The translations under genes and the position numbers were made by a program. Source: CAYTOF01 sp964439435 (GTDB taxonomy: Bacteria; Bacillota; Clostridia; Oscillospirales; QAMX01). Taken from it: 35,386 nucleotides of DNA. Shown piece by piece: positions 14,978 to 23,569 of the stretch (position 1 is its first letter; every line of letters begins with the position of its first letter). The notes below the pieces were generated by a model. It saw only the letters and a list, made by a program, of their open reading frames with translations. It had not been told where the DNA came from and searched no databases. Location of the stretch: NCBI GenBank assembly GCA_964439435.1, contig CAYTOF010000013.1, positions 1 through 35,386 on the forward strand, given 5' to 3'.

Positions 14978-16366
14978 ATGAAGACGCTAAACCATAAACA
15001 GATAATGGAAATGTTGAACAGGAGAGCAGTAAATTATGCTCATATCGATTCCTGTAAAAAATGGAGTGTGGATTCTGTTTCAACTGACTCAAGGACAATA
15101 AAACAAGGCAGCTTGTTTGTGCCGTTAAAAGGAGAGCATTTTGACGGACACGACTATATCGACCAAGCTCATAAGTTAGGGGCGGTTGCATCCTTGAGTC
15201 ATAAGGATTATGAAGGGCCATGCCCAATAATAAGGGTTGCCGACACGGGTGAAGCATTAAAAAAACTTGCACGCTCATATCGAGAAGACATGAGCCTATT
15301 GTCTGTGGCAATCACAGGCAGTGCCGGTAAAACAACCACAAAGGAACTCACGGCACTGGCGTTATCTGCAAGATACACCACATTTAAAAGCGAAGGAAAT
15401 AAAAACAATGAGATTGGATTGCCCTGTGAAGTTCTGAAGTTAGAACAACACCACACGGCTGCTGTTTTTGAAATGGGAATGTCCGATTTGGGAGAAATAT
15501 CGGAATTATCTCTCATAGCGAAACCTCGTGTCGCAGTTATTACCAATATCGGATCCTCGCACATTGGCTCACTCGGGACAAAAGAAAATATTTTAAAGGC
15601 AAAACTAGAAATAATCCACGGGCTTGATGAAAATGGGTATCTCCTTTTGAATGCTGACGACCCTTTGCTCAAAAAGACACAGAACATAAACCGGAACATT
15701 ATCTACTACGGCATATCAAACAAAGAAGCGCATGTGTCGGCTGATGACATAAAGAGCGATTCAAATGGCAGTTCTTTCAGAGCCTCGTACCCCGGAGGCA
15801 GTGTTGATGTCAAAACACCTCTGATTGGAATGCATAATGTATATAATTGCCTTGCAGCACTTTCGGTTGCTTTTTGTGCAGATGTGGACATGGTAGAGAC
15901 AGCTCGCAGTATTGAAAAGGCCAAACCTGCAAAAATGCGGCAAGAAATCTATGTTTTTGCCGACATACAAATAATAGAGGACTGCTATAATGCAAACCCC
16001 GATTCTATGAATGCAGCCCTTGAAGTTCTTGGGCAGTTTAAATCACGTCGTATTGCTTTGCTGGGAGATATGCTGGAGCTAGGCTCGTATGCCAAAGCTG
16101 AACACAATAGAGTGGGTGTAAAAACCGCGGAACACTGCGATGTGTTGATTGCTCTGGGAGATCATGCAAATGATATTTCAAATGGCGCAATAGCAGCAGG
16201 AATGCATAGAGATAATATATTTTTAGCAGGTAGGGCGGAGACTGTTGCGTTGCTTTCAGAGGTGTTGCAAAAAGGCGATACTTTGCTTGTCAAAGCCAGC
16301 AGAGGTATGCATCTTGAAGATATTCTGACAGAATGGAAAGATTTGCATAAAACAAAATTGTCATAG
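14978..16366 (+). CDS. murF: UDP-MurNAc-tripeptide D-Ala-D-Ala ligase
   Basis: A 462-residue ligase that adds D-Ala-D-Ala to the UDP-MurNAc tripeptide, the last cytoplasmic step before the lipid stage. The ATP loop is ITGSAGKTTTKEL, followed by NNEIGLPCEVLKL, which is typical of MurF, and ITNIGSSHIGSLGT. The C-terminal domain has EDCYNANPDSMNAALEVL. It starts 8 bases after murE. Being between murE and mraY follows the E. coli order; in B. subtilis murF lies elsewhere with ddl. Confidence 0.96.
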   Translation: MKTLNHKQIMEMLNRRAVNYAHIDSCKKWSVDSVSTDSRTIKQGSLFVPLKGEHFDGHDYIDQAHKLGAVASLSHKDYEGPCPIIRVADTGEALKKLARSYREDMSLLSVAITGSAGKTTTKELTALALSARYTTFKSEGNKNNEIGLPCEVLKLEQHHTAAVFEMGMSDLGEISELSLIAKPRVAVITNIGSSHIGSLGTKENILKAKLEIIHGLDENGYLLLNADDPLLKKTQNINRNIIYYGISNKEAHVSADDIKSDSNGSSFRASYPGGSVDVKTPLIGMHNVYNCLAALSVAFCADVDMVETARSIEKAKPAKMRQEIYVFADIQIIEDCYNANPDSMNAALEVLGQFKSRRIALLGDMLELGSYAKAEHNRVGVKTAEHCDVLIALGDHANDISNGAIAAGMHRDNIFLAGRAETVALLSEVLQKGDTLLVKASRGMHLEDILTEWKDLHKTKLS

Positions 16367-16381
16367 GCGGGTTGTTTTGAG

Positions 16382-17383
16382 ATGGAGCACATTTTTATAA
16401 TATTAGCAGCAACAATATCGTTTGCAGTGTCAATGGTAGCCGGATTTATAGTAATCCCAATTCTAAGGCGAGCAAAATACGGACAACACATCCGTGAAGT
16501 TGGGCCGGAATGGCATAAAACCAAGGCCGGTACCCCTACCATGGGCGGAATAATATTCATCGTCGGCATACTTGCCGCTCTTGCGCCGCTGCTATGGAAA
16601 ACTGCGGGGAAAGGTCTCGGAGCTGCACTTAGCGTCTTGTTCCTTTCGTTGTCTTGCGGCTTTATTGGCTTTTTGGATGACTTTGTAAAAATAACAAAAA
16701 AACGCAATCGAGGATTGTCAGCTGTTCAAAAACTTGTATTGCAATGTGCCGTGACCGCAGTGTTTTTGGGGTTGTTGCGGTATTTAGAGATTTTTAAAGG
16801 TGAATTTTACATTCCATTTCTAAATATAACTTTTGTCCCTCATTGGATTATTGCCTATTTGTTTTCCGGATTTATGATTGTGGGTTTTATAAATGCAGTT
16901 AATCTCACCGATGGCATAGATGGCTTGGCGACGGGTGTCACATTTCCTGTGGCAGCGTTTTTTGTTTTTGTGACAGTTATATTGGGACAATCAATGTTTG
17001 GATTGGCTTTGTTGTCAGCGGCAGTAGCAGGTGCACTGCTAGGATTTCTTTTCTTCAATTTCAATCCGGCTCGCGTTTTTATGGGTGATACGGGTTCGTT
17101 GTTTTTGGGTGGAATTGTGTCCGGACTTGCATTTGCGACTGGGATACCGATTGTTCTTTTTGTAGTAGGATTTGTTTATTTGGCTGAGGCTTTATCAGAC
17201 ATTATACAGGTTGGCTATTTTAAATTGACCAAAGGAAAGCGAATATTTAAAATGGCCCCGATTCACCATCATTTTGAGCTTTGCGGTTGGTCGGAGAAGA
17301 AAATATTTACTGTATTTGTGTCGTTGACAATTCTTCTCAATATTATTTCAGCTCTTGGGATTTTCAAGCATTTGGTGAGGTAA
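16382..17383 (+). CDS. mraY: Phospho-MurNAc-pentapeptide transferase
   Basis: A 333-residue polytopic membrane enzyme that moves phospho-MurNAc-pentapeptide from UDP to undecaprenyl phosphate, giving lipid I. About ten helices are visible. Signatures: KAGTPTMGGIIF, the Asp pair in GFLDDFVKI, NLTDGIDGLATG, FMGDTGSLFLGG, and the histidine loop APIHHHFELCGW. Length is normal. It follows murF by 15 bases. The next gene, three bases on, is ftsW and not murD. Confidence 0.97.
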   Translation: MEHIFIILAATISFAVSMVAGFIVIPILRRAKYGQHIREVGPEWHKTKAGTPTMGGIIFIVGILAALAPLLWKTAGKGLGAALSVLFLSLSCGFIGFLDDFVKITKKRNRGLSAVQKLVLQCAVTAVFLGLLRYLEIFKGEFYIPFLNITFVPHWIIAYLFSGFMIVGFINAVNLTDGIDGLATGVTFPVAAFFVFVTVILGQSMFGLALLSAAVAGALLGFLFFNFNPARVFMGDTGSLFLGGIVSGLAFATGIPIVLFVVGFVYLAEALSDIIQVGYFKLTKGKRIFKMAPIHHHFELCGWSEKKIFTVFVSLTILLNIISALGIFKHLVR

Positions 17384-17386
17384 ATT

Positions 17387-18754
17387 GTGGAAACCGAAAA
17401 GAAACGCTCGAATACATATTTAAAACATAAAAACACCCCTGCGAGGAATGAAAAAAAGGCAAAGACTGCTTTGCCATACATTGAGCGACTTCAAAAATCA
17501 CAATCTGAAAAAGGAAATACGCACCTTTCTGTAGAAACGGTAAATTCGACAAGTGCATTTGCATCTCAGCGCGAAAACCCTGTCAGCGAGTCTAAAATAG
17601 ATGAACTGTTGCGCTCGAAATCAGAAACAACCGCAAAACCAAAGGTAAAATATCATCGTCCGGATGCTATATTTTTGATGTTGGTGCTTGGATTACTCTG
17701 CTTTGGATTGGTTATGATGTATTCTTCCAGCTACGCATGGTCAATAAATGATTATGGAACACCGTTTAAGTATATTAACCAACAACTGGTGGCAACTGCA
17801 ATTGGTATGGCTGCACTTTTGTTTTTGACATATTTCTTCGATTATAAAAACTTGAAATTTTGGACGCCGTTTTATTTCGTAGCAATCTTTATACTGCTCA
17901 TAATGGTATTTATCATGGGGACAACTGCAGGCGGTGCACAGAGGTGGATTAATATTGGCGGGCAAAGCGTTCAGCCTTCAGAATTTGCAAAGCTTGCGGT
18001 TATTTGGATGCTAGCATGGATTTATTCGATCGCAGGCAACAGAATAAAGACATTTACATGGGGCATATTGCCCTTGTTTGGCACTTTGATTTTAATTTTG
18101 CCTTTTTTACTCGCACAAAAACACATCTCCGCCATAACCCTGGTGACATTAACAGCGGTTATAATGTGTTTTATCGGTGGAGCGAGTGCTTTTTGGCTTG
18201 GCGGTTTGAGCATTGGGGGTATAATTTCTGTTTATGTTGCAGTGACTAAAATATCCTCATTTTCATATGTGCTCGCTCGTCTTTCTATTTGGAAAAATCC
18301 TTTCACAGACCCTCAAGGACTTGGATATCAGACGATACAGTCGATTTACGCCATATCCTCCGGAGGGATTTTCGGATTGGGACTTGGGCAGAGCAGGCAA
18401 AAGCAGCTCTACTTGCCGGCGGCTCACAATGACTATGTGTTTTCTATAGTGTGTGAAGAATTGGGACTTGTCGGAGCTGTAATACTAATCGGTTTGTTTG
18501 TTGCTTTGATCGTGCGCGGTTATTATATAGCCATACACGCAGCGGATAAATTCGGTAGCCTGTTAGTAACAGGGATCACGACAATCATCGCCTTGCAGAC
18601 ATTTATGAACATTGCGGTAGTTACAAATGCTATGCCTGTTACGGGAGTTTCACTGCCTTTCTTCAGTTATGGGGGAAGCTCACTTATAGTGCAGCTTATA
18701 ATGATGGGCATGGTACTTGGCGTGTCAAGACAGATGCGAACGGAAAAGGAGTAA
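17387..18754 (+). CDS. ftsW: FtsW/SpoVE-type lipid II glycosyltransferase
   Basis: A 455-residue SEDS-family protein that polymerises lipid II into glycan with its partner PBP. After a long cytoplasmic tail of about 92 residues come about ten membrane helices. Family segments include GLVMMYSSSYAW, GAQRWINIGGQSVQPSEFAK, FAKLAVIWML, QSRQKQLYLPAAHNDYVFSI and TGVSLPFFSYGGSSL. The catalytic-type aspartate sits in AAHNDYVF, next to the membrane. The start is GTG, with GGTGAGG 6 bases upstream, inside the mraY end. The tail is basic and of low complexity, much longer than in E. coli or Bacillus FtsW. FtsW against SpoVE cannot be separated by sequence alone. Confidence 0.93.
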   Translation: METEKKRSNTYLKHKNTPARNEKKAKTALPYIERLQKSQSEKGNTHLSVETVNSTSAFASQRENPVSESKIDELLRSKSETTAKPKVKYHRPDAIFLMLVLGLLCFGLVMMYSSSYAWSINDYGTPFKYINQQLVATAIGMAALLFLTYFFDYKNLKFWTPFYFVAIFILLIMVFIMGTTAGGAQRWINIGGQSVQPSEFAKLAVIWMLAWIYSIAGNRIKTFTWGILPLFGTLILILPFLLAQKHISAITLVTLTAVIMCFIGGASAFWLGGLSIGGIISVYVAVTKISSFSYVLARLSIWKNPFTDPQGLGYQTIQSIYAISSGGIFGLGLGQSRQKQLYLPAAHNDYVFSIVCEELGLVGAVILIGLFVALIVRGYYIAIHAADKFGSLLVTGITTIIALQTFMNIAVVTNAMPVTGVSLPFFSYGGSSLIVQLIMMGMVLGVSRQMRTEKE

Positions 18755-18755
18755 T

Positions 18756-19880
18756 ATGCGCGTTTTACTTACCGGAGGAGGCACCGCAGGGCATATAAAC
18801 CCTGCTATATCCATAGCAAACCACATAAAACACAGACAACCTTCATGCGAGATTTTATTTGTCGGTGTTGCCGGAGGTATGGAGGAAAAACTTGTTTCAG
18901 CTGCGGGATTTGAGTTGAAAACTTTAAAACTGCGCGGAATCAGACGTGGGCTTAATCCCAAAGCTGTGTGGAACAATGTTGTTGCATTTAGCAGGATGTT
19001 TAAAGCAATGCATGGAGCAAAAGCGATAATCAAGGAATTTTCGCCGGATATAATAATCGGAACAGGCGGATTTGCATCTTATCCCATTATCAGCCAGGGT
19101 TCGCACTTGAAAATCCCGACCATTATACACGAATCAAATGTTCTGCCCGGCAGGACAAACAGACGTCTTGCGTGTATTGCAGACAAAACACTGATTGGTT
19201 TCTCCGAAACAGAGAATATATTTCCTTCCAAGGTCAAACCGATTTTTACGGGCAATCCACTGCGCGAAGGCATGATTTTCACAACAAAAGAAAAAGCAAA
19301 AAATGCCCTCGGCATAAAAGGCAAACTCATATACTCCACCTGGGGCTCGCTCGGAGCAAGGGAGATGAACAAGATCACCGCCGAACTTTTTGCTCTTGAG
19401 GTCAAAGGTCATAGCTCTTTTTTGCATATCCATTCCACCGGTGCCACCGGATTTAAATGGATGCCGGGATATGTGCGGGATTTGGGCGTTGACTTAGATG
19501 CGCAAGAAAATATAGATATGCGAGAGTATGTTTTTAATGCCCCAAATGTGATGGCAGCTGCAGACTTGGTTCTTTGCAGAGCAGGCGCCATGACGGTAAG
19601 TGAACTGTGCGCCACGGGGACACCTTCAATCATCATTCCATCCCCGAATGTAGCGGATAACCACCAGCATAAAAATGCCCTTGCACTAAGCCAGAGAGGA
19701 GCCGCTGTATTTTTGGAGGAAAAAGATACCACTGCAAAACTTCTGTTCAATATGATTAATGAGCTGATTGACGATGAAGGGCGACTCTATGATATGGGCC
19801 AAGCTGCGATTGCGATGGCAGTCTACGATGCCAATGAAAAAATTTACGATATTATTATGGAAATGACAAATAGTGTTTGA
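18756..19880 (+). CDS. murG: UDP-GlcNAc transferase making lipid II
   Basis: A 374-residue GT28 glycosyltransferase on the inner membrane face that adds GlcNAc to lipid I. The N-terminal lipid-acceptor motif LLTGGGTAGHINPAISIA is intact, as is GTGGFASYPI. The donor site ADLVLCRAGAMTVSELCATG and the loop ADNHQHKNAL are typical. Two positions differ from most MurG: HESN in place of HEQN (HESNVLPGRTNR) and Trp in TWGSLGAREMN where Gly is usual. I chose ATG 18756 (GGAG just upstream, one base after the ftsW stop); the frame is open to 18717 but that part overlaps ftsW. Confidence 0.95.
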   Translation: MRVLLTGGGTAGHINPAISIANHIKHRQPSCEILFVGVAGGMEEKLVSAAGFELKTLKLRGIRRGLNPKAVWNNVVAFSRMFKAMHGAKAIIKEFSPDIIIGTGGFASYPIISQGSHLKIPTIIHESNVLPGRTNRRLACIADKTLIGFSETENIFPSKVKPIFTGNPLREGMIFTTKEKAKNALGIKGKLIYSTWGSLGAREMNKITAELFALEVKGHSSFLHIHSTGATGFKWMPGYVRDLGVDLDAQENIDMREYVFNAPNVMAAADLVLCRAGAMTVSELCATGTPSIIIPSPNVADNHQHKNALALSQRGAAVFLEEKDTTAKLLFNMINELIDDEGRLYDMGQAAIAMAVYDANEKIYDIIMEMTNSV

Positions 19881-19952
19881 AAAGCATAGGTTTTTCACAA
19901 GCTTTGAGAGGTTTTAGAAGTACAAAGCACTTGAGATATTTGCGGAGAAAAA

Positions 19953-21005
19953 ATGAGTAAAAACAGAAGAAATAATCAATATAAGAGCAGCTCCGGAAGA
20001 GAAGGGGCAAAGATGATGCGTAAAACAGCTCCGCAAAATAACTTGAACCGCTCCGCTGCACTTCAAGAGGAAGCTTCTGCGGTCCTTCGCTCACAGGCTG
20101 ACACGTATCGTCAAGAAAACAGACTGCCAGATAAGCCCTACAGCACAAACAGACAAAACACAGGAAGTCAGACAAATAGAAGTGCTGAAAACAGTGTCCG
20201 AAAAGAAAGTATTACAACAAAAACCAATGCCGAAAAGCAAAGAAAAAAAGCCCGGAAAACAAAACGACTTTCGGTAGCGTTTTTGATACTTTCGGTTTGT
20301 GCATTGATTGGTGCTGCAATTTATGCAATGACGGTATTTTTTGTGGTTGAGCAAATAGAAGTAAAGGGCAATTCGAAGTATTCACAAGAACAGATTATCC
20401 AAAAATCCGGGATAAAACTCGGGGATAACCTTATTTTGATGGACAAGCCGAGCATTATAAAGGGGATAGAAGAGAGCTTTTTATATATCGAGTCTGTCGA
20501 GATAAGGCGTGTTCTGCCCAATCGTATAAGAATTAACATTGTGGAAGCAAAGATAGCCATTGCCTTTGATGCCGGAGGAGCATATTGGCTTGGAGATAAT
20601 AGTGGAAAACTTTTAGAACTCGCTGCAACAAAACCGGAAAACGCCACGTTGATACTTGGAGCGAAACTGACAGGGTCAAAACCCGGCAATGTATTTTCAA
20701 CCGCTGACAAAGCCAAACAACAACCTTTGAGCGAGCTGCTTTCGGCTCTCAAACAACACAGTATGTTGGAAGATGTGTCGGAAATTGACATATCAAAAAT
20801 ATACGAGATGAAGATGGTTTTTCATAAAAACTATCAAGTTTTGCTCGGGAAATCAGGGAGCTACGAAAACTTGTGTAGACAGCTCCTTGCTCTGATCACA
20901 CAGCTTTCAAGTGAGGGAAAGCATGCGGCGATAATCGATATGAGCGGTGATAATATCCATGTGACAGAGATCCAAAATGAAAATTTGAATCAAAATATTG
21001 ACTGA
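19953..21005 (+). CDS. divIB: DivIB/FtsQ-type division protein
   Basis: A 350-residue bitopic membrane protein of the septal FtsQ/DivIB family. It has a basic, low-complexity cytoplasmic tail of about 105 residues, one membrane helix at about 106-130, then an external POTRA domain at about 131-202 (EQIEVKGNSKYSQEQI), which starts as usual with I-x-V-x-G. The beta domain follows (IEESFLYIESVEIRR, RIRINIVEAKIAIAF). It recruits FtsL and DivIC and links them to FtsW and the PBP. It is the last gene of the dcw run, 72 bases after murG, and the next promoter begins 65 bases after its stop codon. murB, which often precedes it, is missing. Confidence 0.9.
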   Translation: MSKNRRNNQYKSSSGREGAKMMRKTAPQNNLNRSAALQEEASAVLRSQADTYRQENRLPDKPYSTNRQNTGSQTNRSAENSVRKESITTKTNAEKQRKKARKTKRLSVAFLILSVCALIGAAIYAMTVFFVVEQIEVKGNSKYSQEQIIQKSGIKLGDNLILMDKPSIIKGIEESFLYIESVEIRRVLPNRIRINIVEAKIAIAFDAGGAYWLGDNSGKLLELAATKPENATLILGAKLTGSKPGNVFSTADKAKQQPLSELLSALKQHSMLEDVSEIDISKIYEMKMVFHKNYQVLLGKSGSYENLCRQLLALITQLSSEGKHAAIIDMSGDNIHVTEIQNENLNQNID

Positions 21006-21070
21006 GGACACCGCTAGATCAAGAATGTAGGCGGATTTTTACAAAAGAAAATTAAATTATATAGAAAATA

Positions 21071-21099
21071 TTGTATTTTATCTTAATATAGTGTACAAT
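21071..21099 (+). promoter_or_regulatory. Promoter of the ftsZ1-ftsZ2 unit
   Basis: TTGTAT (21071-21076), a 17-base spacer and TACAAT (21094-21099), with an AT-rich upstream stretch that could act as an UP element. The leader to the ftsZ1 ATG is about 55 bases. It gives the two ftsZ genes a start of their own, apart from Pmra. Confidence 0.75.
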
Positions 21100-21159
21100 A
21101 AGCATTGATTAATAAAAAGGTTTAATGGTTCACATAAAGATACTAACGGAGGAATTAAA

Positions 21160-22296
21160 ATGCCTTTACAGATTGAACAGGATTTGGATAATGTTGTCTC
21201 TATAAAAGTCATTGGCATCGGTGGTGGAGGCAACAACGCCATCAAGAGGATGATTCAAGGAAATTTACAAGGTGTTGAATTCATTGCAATTAACACTGAC
21301 AAACAGCATCTTTCCAGAGCGGCGGGCATAACCGTGCAAGTGGGAGAGCGAGTAACACGCGGTCAAGGATGCGGTGCAAACCCTGAAAAAGGCAAAAAAG
21401 CGGTCGAAGAAAACAGAGATGATATCATCAAACTTTTGCAAGATACAGATATGGTCTTTATAACCGCAGGAATGGGTGGAGGCACCGGTACAGGCGGAGC
21501 TCCTGTAGTAGCTGAAATTGCGCGGGAGCTTGGGATACTTACCGTGGGCGTGGTCACTAAACCATTCAGATTTGAGGGAGCAAAGCGGATGGCGCAAGCA
21601 GAGGCAGGAATTGAAGCTCTGCGTGACAGAGTTGATTCGCTTGTCATGATACCCAACGAAAGACTGAAATATGTTACAGACCAAAAAATTACTTTCCTGA
21701 ATGCATTTGATTATGCTGATGATGTTTTGCGACAAGCTGTTCAGAGTATATCCGACTTGATAAAGATGCCGGGTCTTGTAAATCTGGATTTCGCGGATGT
21801 AAGTGCAATAATGAGAGATGCCGGATATGCCCATATGGGTGTTGGACGCGGTTCAGGTAAAGATAAAGCGAATGAAGCGGCAAAACAGGCCATACAAAGT
21901 CCTTTGCTTGAAACCTCCATTAACGGTGCCAAGCGTGTCCTGATTAATTTTATCGGCTCTATGGACATTGGATTAGAAGAAATTGAAACTGCAGCTTCGA
22001 TTGTTGAAGAAGCAACTCATCCTGATGCCAATATCATCTTTGGTGCAGCAATAGACGATACGCTCAATGACGAAATAAAAGTCACGATTATTGCAACAGG
22101 ATTTGATAAGGAAGGACCAAACCTGATTGGTGAAGAAACTGAAGAAAAACAGATAAGTTCCCCACCCGAAGAAAAACTGAGCAATGACGAGCTTGAACTG
22201 TATCCCCAACCGAATCAAGTGCCCAAACAGGCAGAAACAAGATCTTTGGACGATGATATGTTCGGAGATATTATGGCTATATTTAATAAAAAATAG
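21160..22296 (+). CDS. ftsZ: Cell division tubulin FtsZ, first copy
   Basis: A 378-residue tubulin-like GTPase that forms the division ring. The GTPase core runs to about 320: IGIGGGGNNAIKRM, the T3 loop VTRGQGCGANP, the tubulin signature GGGTGTG at 106-112, IPNERL, and the T7 catalytic loop NLDFADV with Asn208, Asp210 and Asp213, all as in active FtsZ. A linker of about 40 residues, acidic and Pro/Gln-rich, ends in the peptide DDDMFGDIMAIFNKK. This lacks the usual D-I-P-x-F-L motif that binds FtsA or SepF. AGGAGG-type ribosome site 7 bases before ATG. ftsA, often just upstream, is absent. Confidence 0.96.
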   Translation: MPLQIEQDLDNVVSIKVIGIGGGGNNAIKRMIQGNLQGVEFIAINTDKQHLSRAAGITVQVGERVTRGQGCGANPEKGKKAVEENRDDIIKLLQDTDMVFITAGMGGGTGTGGAPVVAEIARELGILTVGVVTKPFRFEGAKRMAQAEAGIEALRDRVDSLVMIPNERLKYVTDQKITFLNAFDYADDVLRQAVQSISDLIKMPGLVNLDFADVSAIMRDAGYAHMGVGRGSGKDKANEAAKQAIQSPLLETSINGAKRVLINFIGSMDIGLEEIETAASIVEEATHPDANIIFGAAIDDTLNDEIKVTIIATGFDKEGPNLIGEETEEKQISSPPEEKLSNDELELYPQPNQVPKQAETRSLDDDMFGDIMAIFNKK

Positions 22297-22344
22297 AAAT
22301 ATTAGTTCGTATGGACAGAATTATGAGCGAGGGGAGAGGGGCCA

Positions 22345-23487
22345 GTGGCATTGTATTATGATCCGGGCGCAGAGCCCGTCACAAAAATCAAGGTCATAGG
22401 AATTGGTGGAGGCGGCAATAACACAATTGACCGCATGATTGACAGCAAGCTGTCGGGAGCTGAGTTTATTGCGATAAACACCGACATGCAACAGTTGTCC
22501 CGCTCAAAGGCACAGTGGAGGATACAGATAGGAACCAAATCAAGTTCCGGAAAAGGTTGTGGTGCGGATCCCGTCCTGGGCAGAAAAGCTGCAGAAGAGA
22601 GTCGTGCTACGCTGGCAGATATGCTTAAAGGGACGGACCTTGTGTTCATCACTGCCGGTATGGGTGGTGGAACCGGAACGGGGGGAGCGCCTGTTCTGGC
22701 GGAGCTTGCCCGTGAGCTTGGGATATTGACCGTAGGAGTTGTTACAAAACCCTTCAAATTCGAAGGTGCTGCCAGAGCCAGGCAAGCTGATGCCGGTATT
22801 AAAGAGCTATCACAGCATGTTGACTCCCTTGTTATCATACCAAACGAAAGGCTGAAATATGTCACGGATGAAAAAATATCCTTTTTAAATGCCTTTATGT
22901 TTGCAGATGATGTGCTAAAACAAGCGATTGCCAGTATTTACGAGCTTATAACCATGGATGGACTTATCAGCTTGGATTTTGCCGACGTGGAAGCTATCAT
23001 GAAGGGCAGCGGATATGCCCACATGGGAGTAGGGCGTGCCGCAGGCAAGGAGAAAGCAAGTGAGGCTGCACGTATGGCTATTCAAAGTCCGTTACTGGAG
23101 ACATCGATACGTGGTGCTAAGGGTGTCTTGATCAACATCATTGGTTCTCCAGAACTCGAATTAAATGAAGTCGATACAGCAGCAGACCTTGTTCGCTCTA
23201 ATGCCGATCCGCAAGCGGAAATTATTTTCGGAGCAGCAATAGATGAAACTCTCAAGGATGAGATGCGTATTACAATTATAGCCACCGGATTTGCAAGTGA
23301 TGCTCCTAATTTGTTGGGAGAAAACCAAAAAAACAAAGGAGCTTCAACCCATGATATGGATGGAGATATAAACGCTGAGCTTCCTTTCGGAAAAAGTGTG
23401 AGACCGATCGCGCAACAAACAGAAGAGCAAACAATAAGTAAAAAAAGTGATTACGACAGGATCTTAGAAATCTTACAAGGCAATTAA
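22345..23487 (+). CDS. Second, divergent FtsZ paralogue
   Basis: A 380-residue FtsZ beginning 48 bases after the first, at GTG 22345 behind a GGGGAGAGGGG ribosome site. It is homologous to FtsZ1 over the whole core and shares the signature GGGTGTGG and segments such as GILTVGVVTKPF and IPNERLKYVTD. It differs at two functional loops. T7 reads SLDFADV, with Ser209 in place of the catalytic-loop Asn, while Asp211 and Asp214 are kept. T3 reads TKSSSGKGCGADP, without the usual Thr-Arg-Gly. The linker is a different sequence, ending SDYDRILEILQGN. It probably binds GTP and may hydrolyse it more slowly, joining or modulating FtsZ1 filaments; this is inferred from the residues. Confidence 0.94.
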   Translation: MALYYDPGAEPVTKIKVIGIGGGGNNTIDRMIDSKLSGAEFIAINTDMQQLSRSKAQWRIQIGTKSSSGKGCGADPVLGRKAAEESRATLADMLKGTDLVFITAGMGGGTGTGGAPVLAELARELGILTVGVVTKPFKFEGAARARQADAGIKELSQHVDSLVIIPNERLKYVTDEKISFLNAFMFADDVLKQAIASIYELITMDGLISLDFADVEAIMKGSGYAHMGVGRAAGKEKASEAARMAIQSPLLETSIRGAKGVLINIIGSPELELNEVDTAADLVRSNADPQAEIIFGAAIDETLKDEMRITIIATGFASDAPNLLGENQKNKGASTHDMDGDINAELPFGKSVRPIAQQTEEQTISKKSDYDRILEILQGN

Positions 23488-23569
23488 TCCAACTGAAATT
23501 TGTTAGTTATAGAGGACAGTCTTTTTGAATATAGAAATGAAGATGGTCAAATGACGAGGAGGAATTCAA

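Noticed and set aside
22297..22344. Tandem ftsZ as an assembly duplication
   Set aside because: The two genes differ throughout, including linkers and loops, so they are real paralogues.
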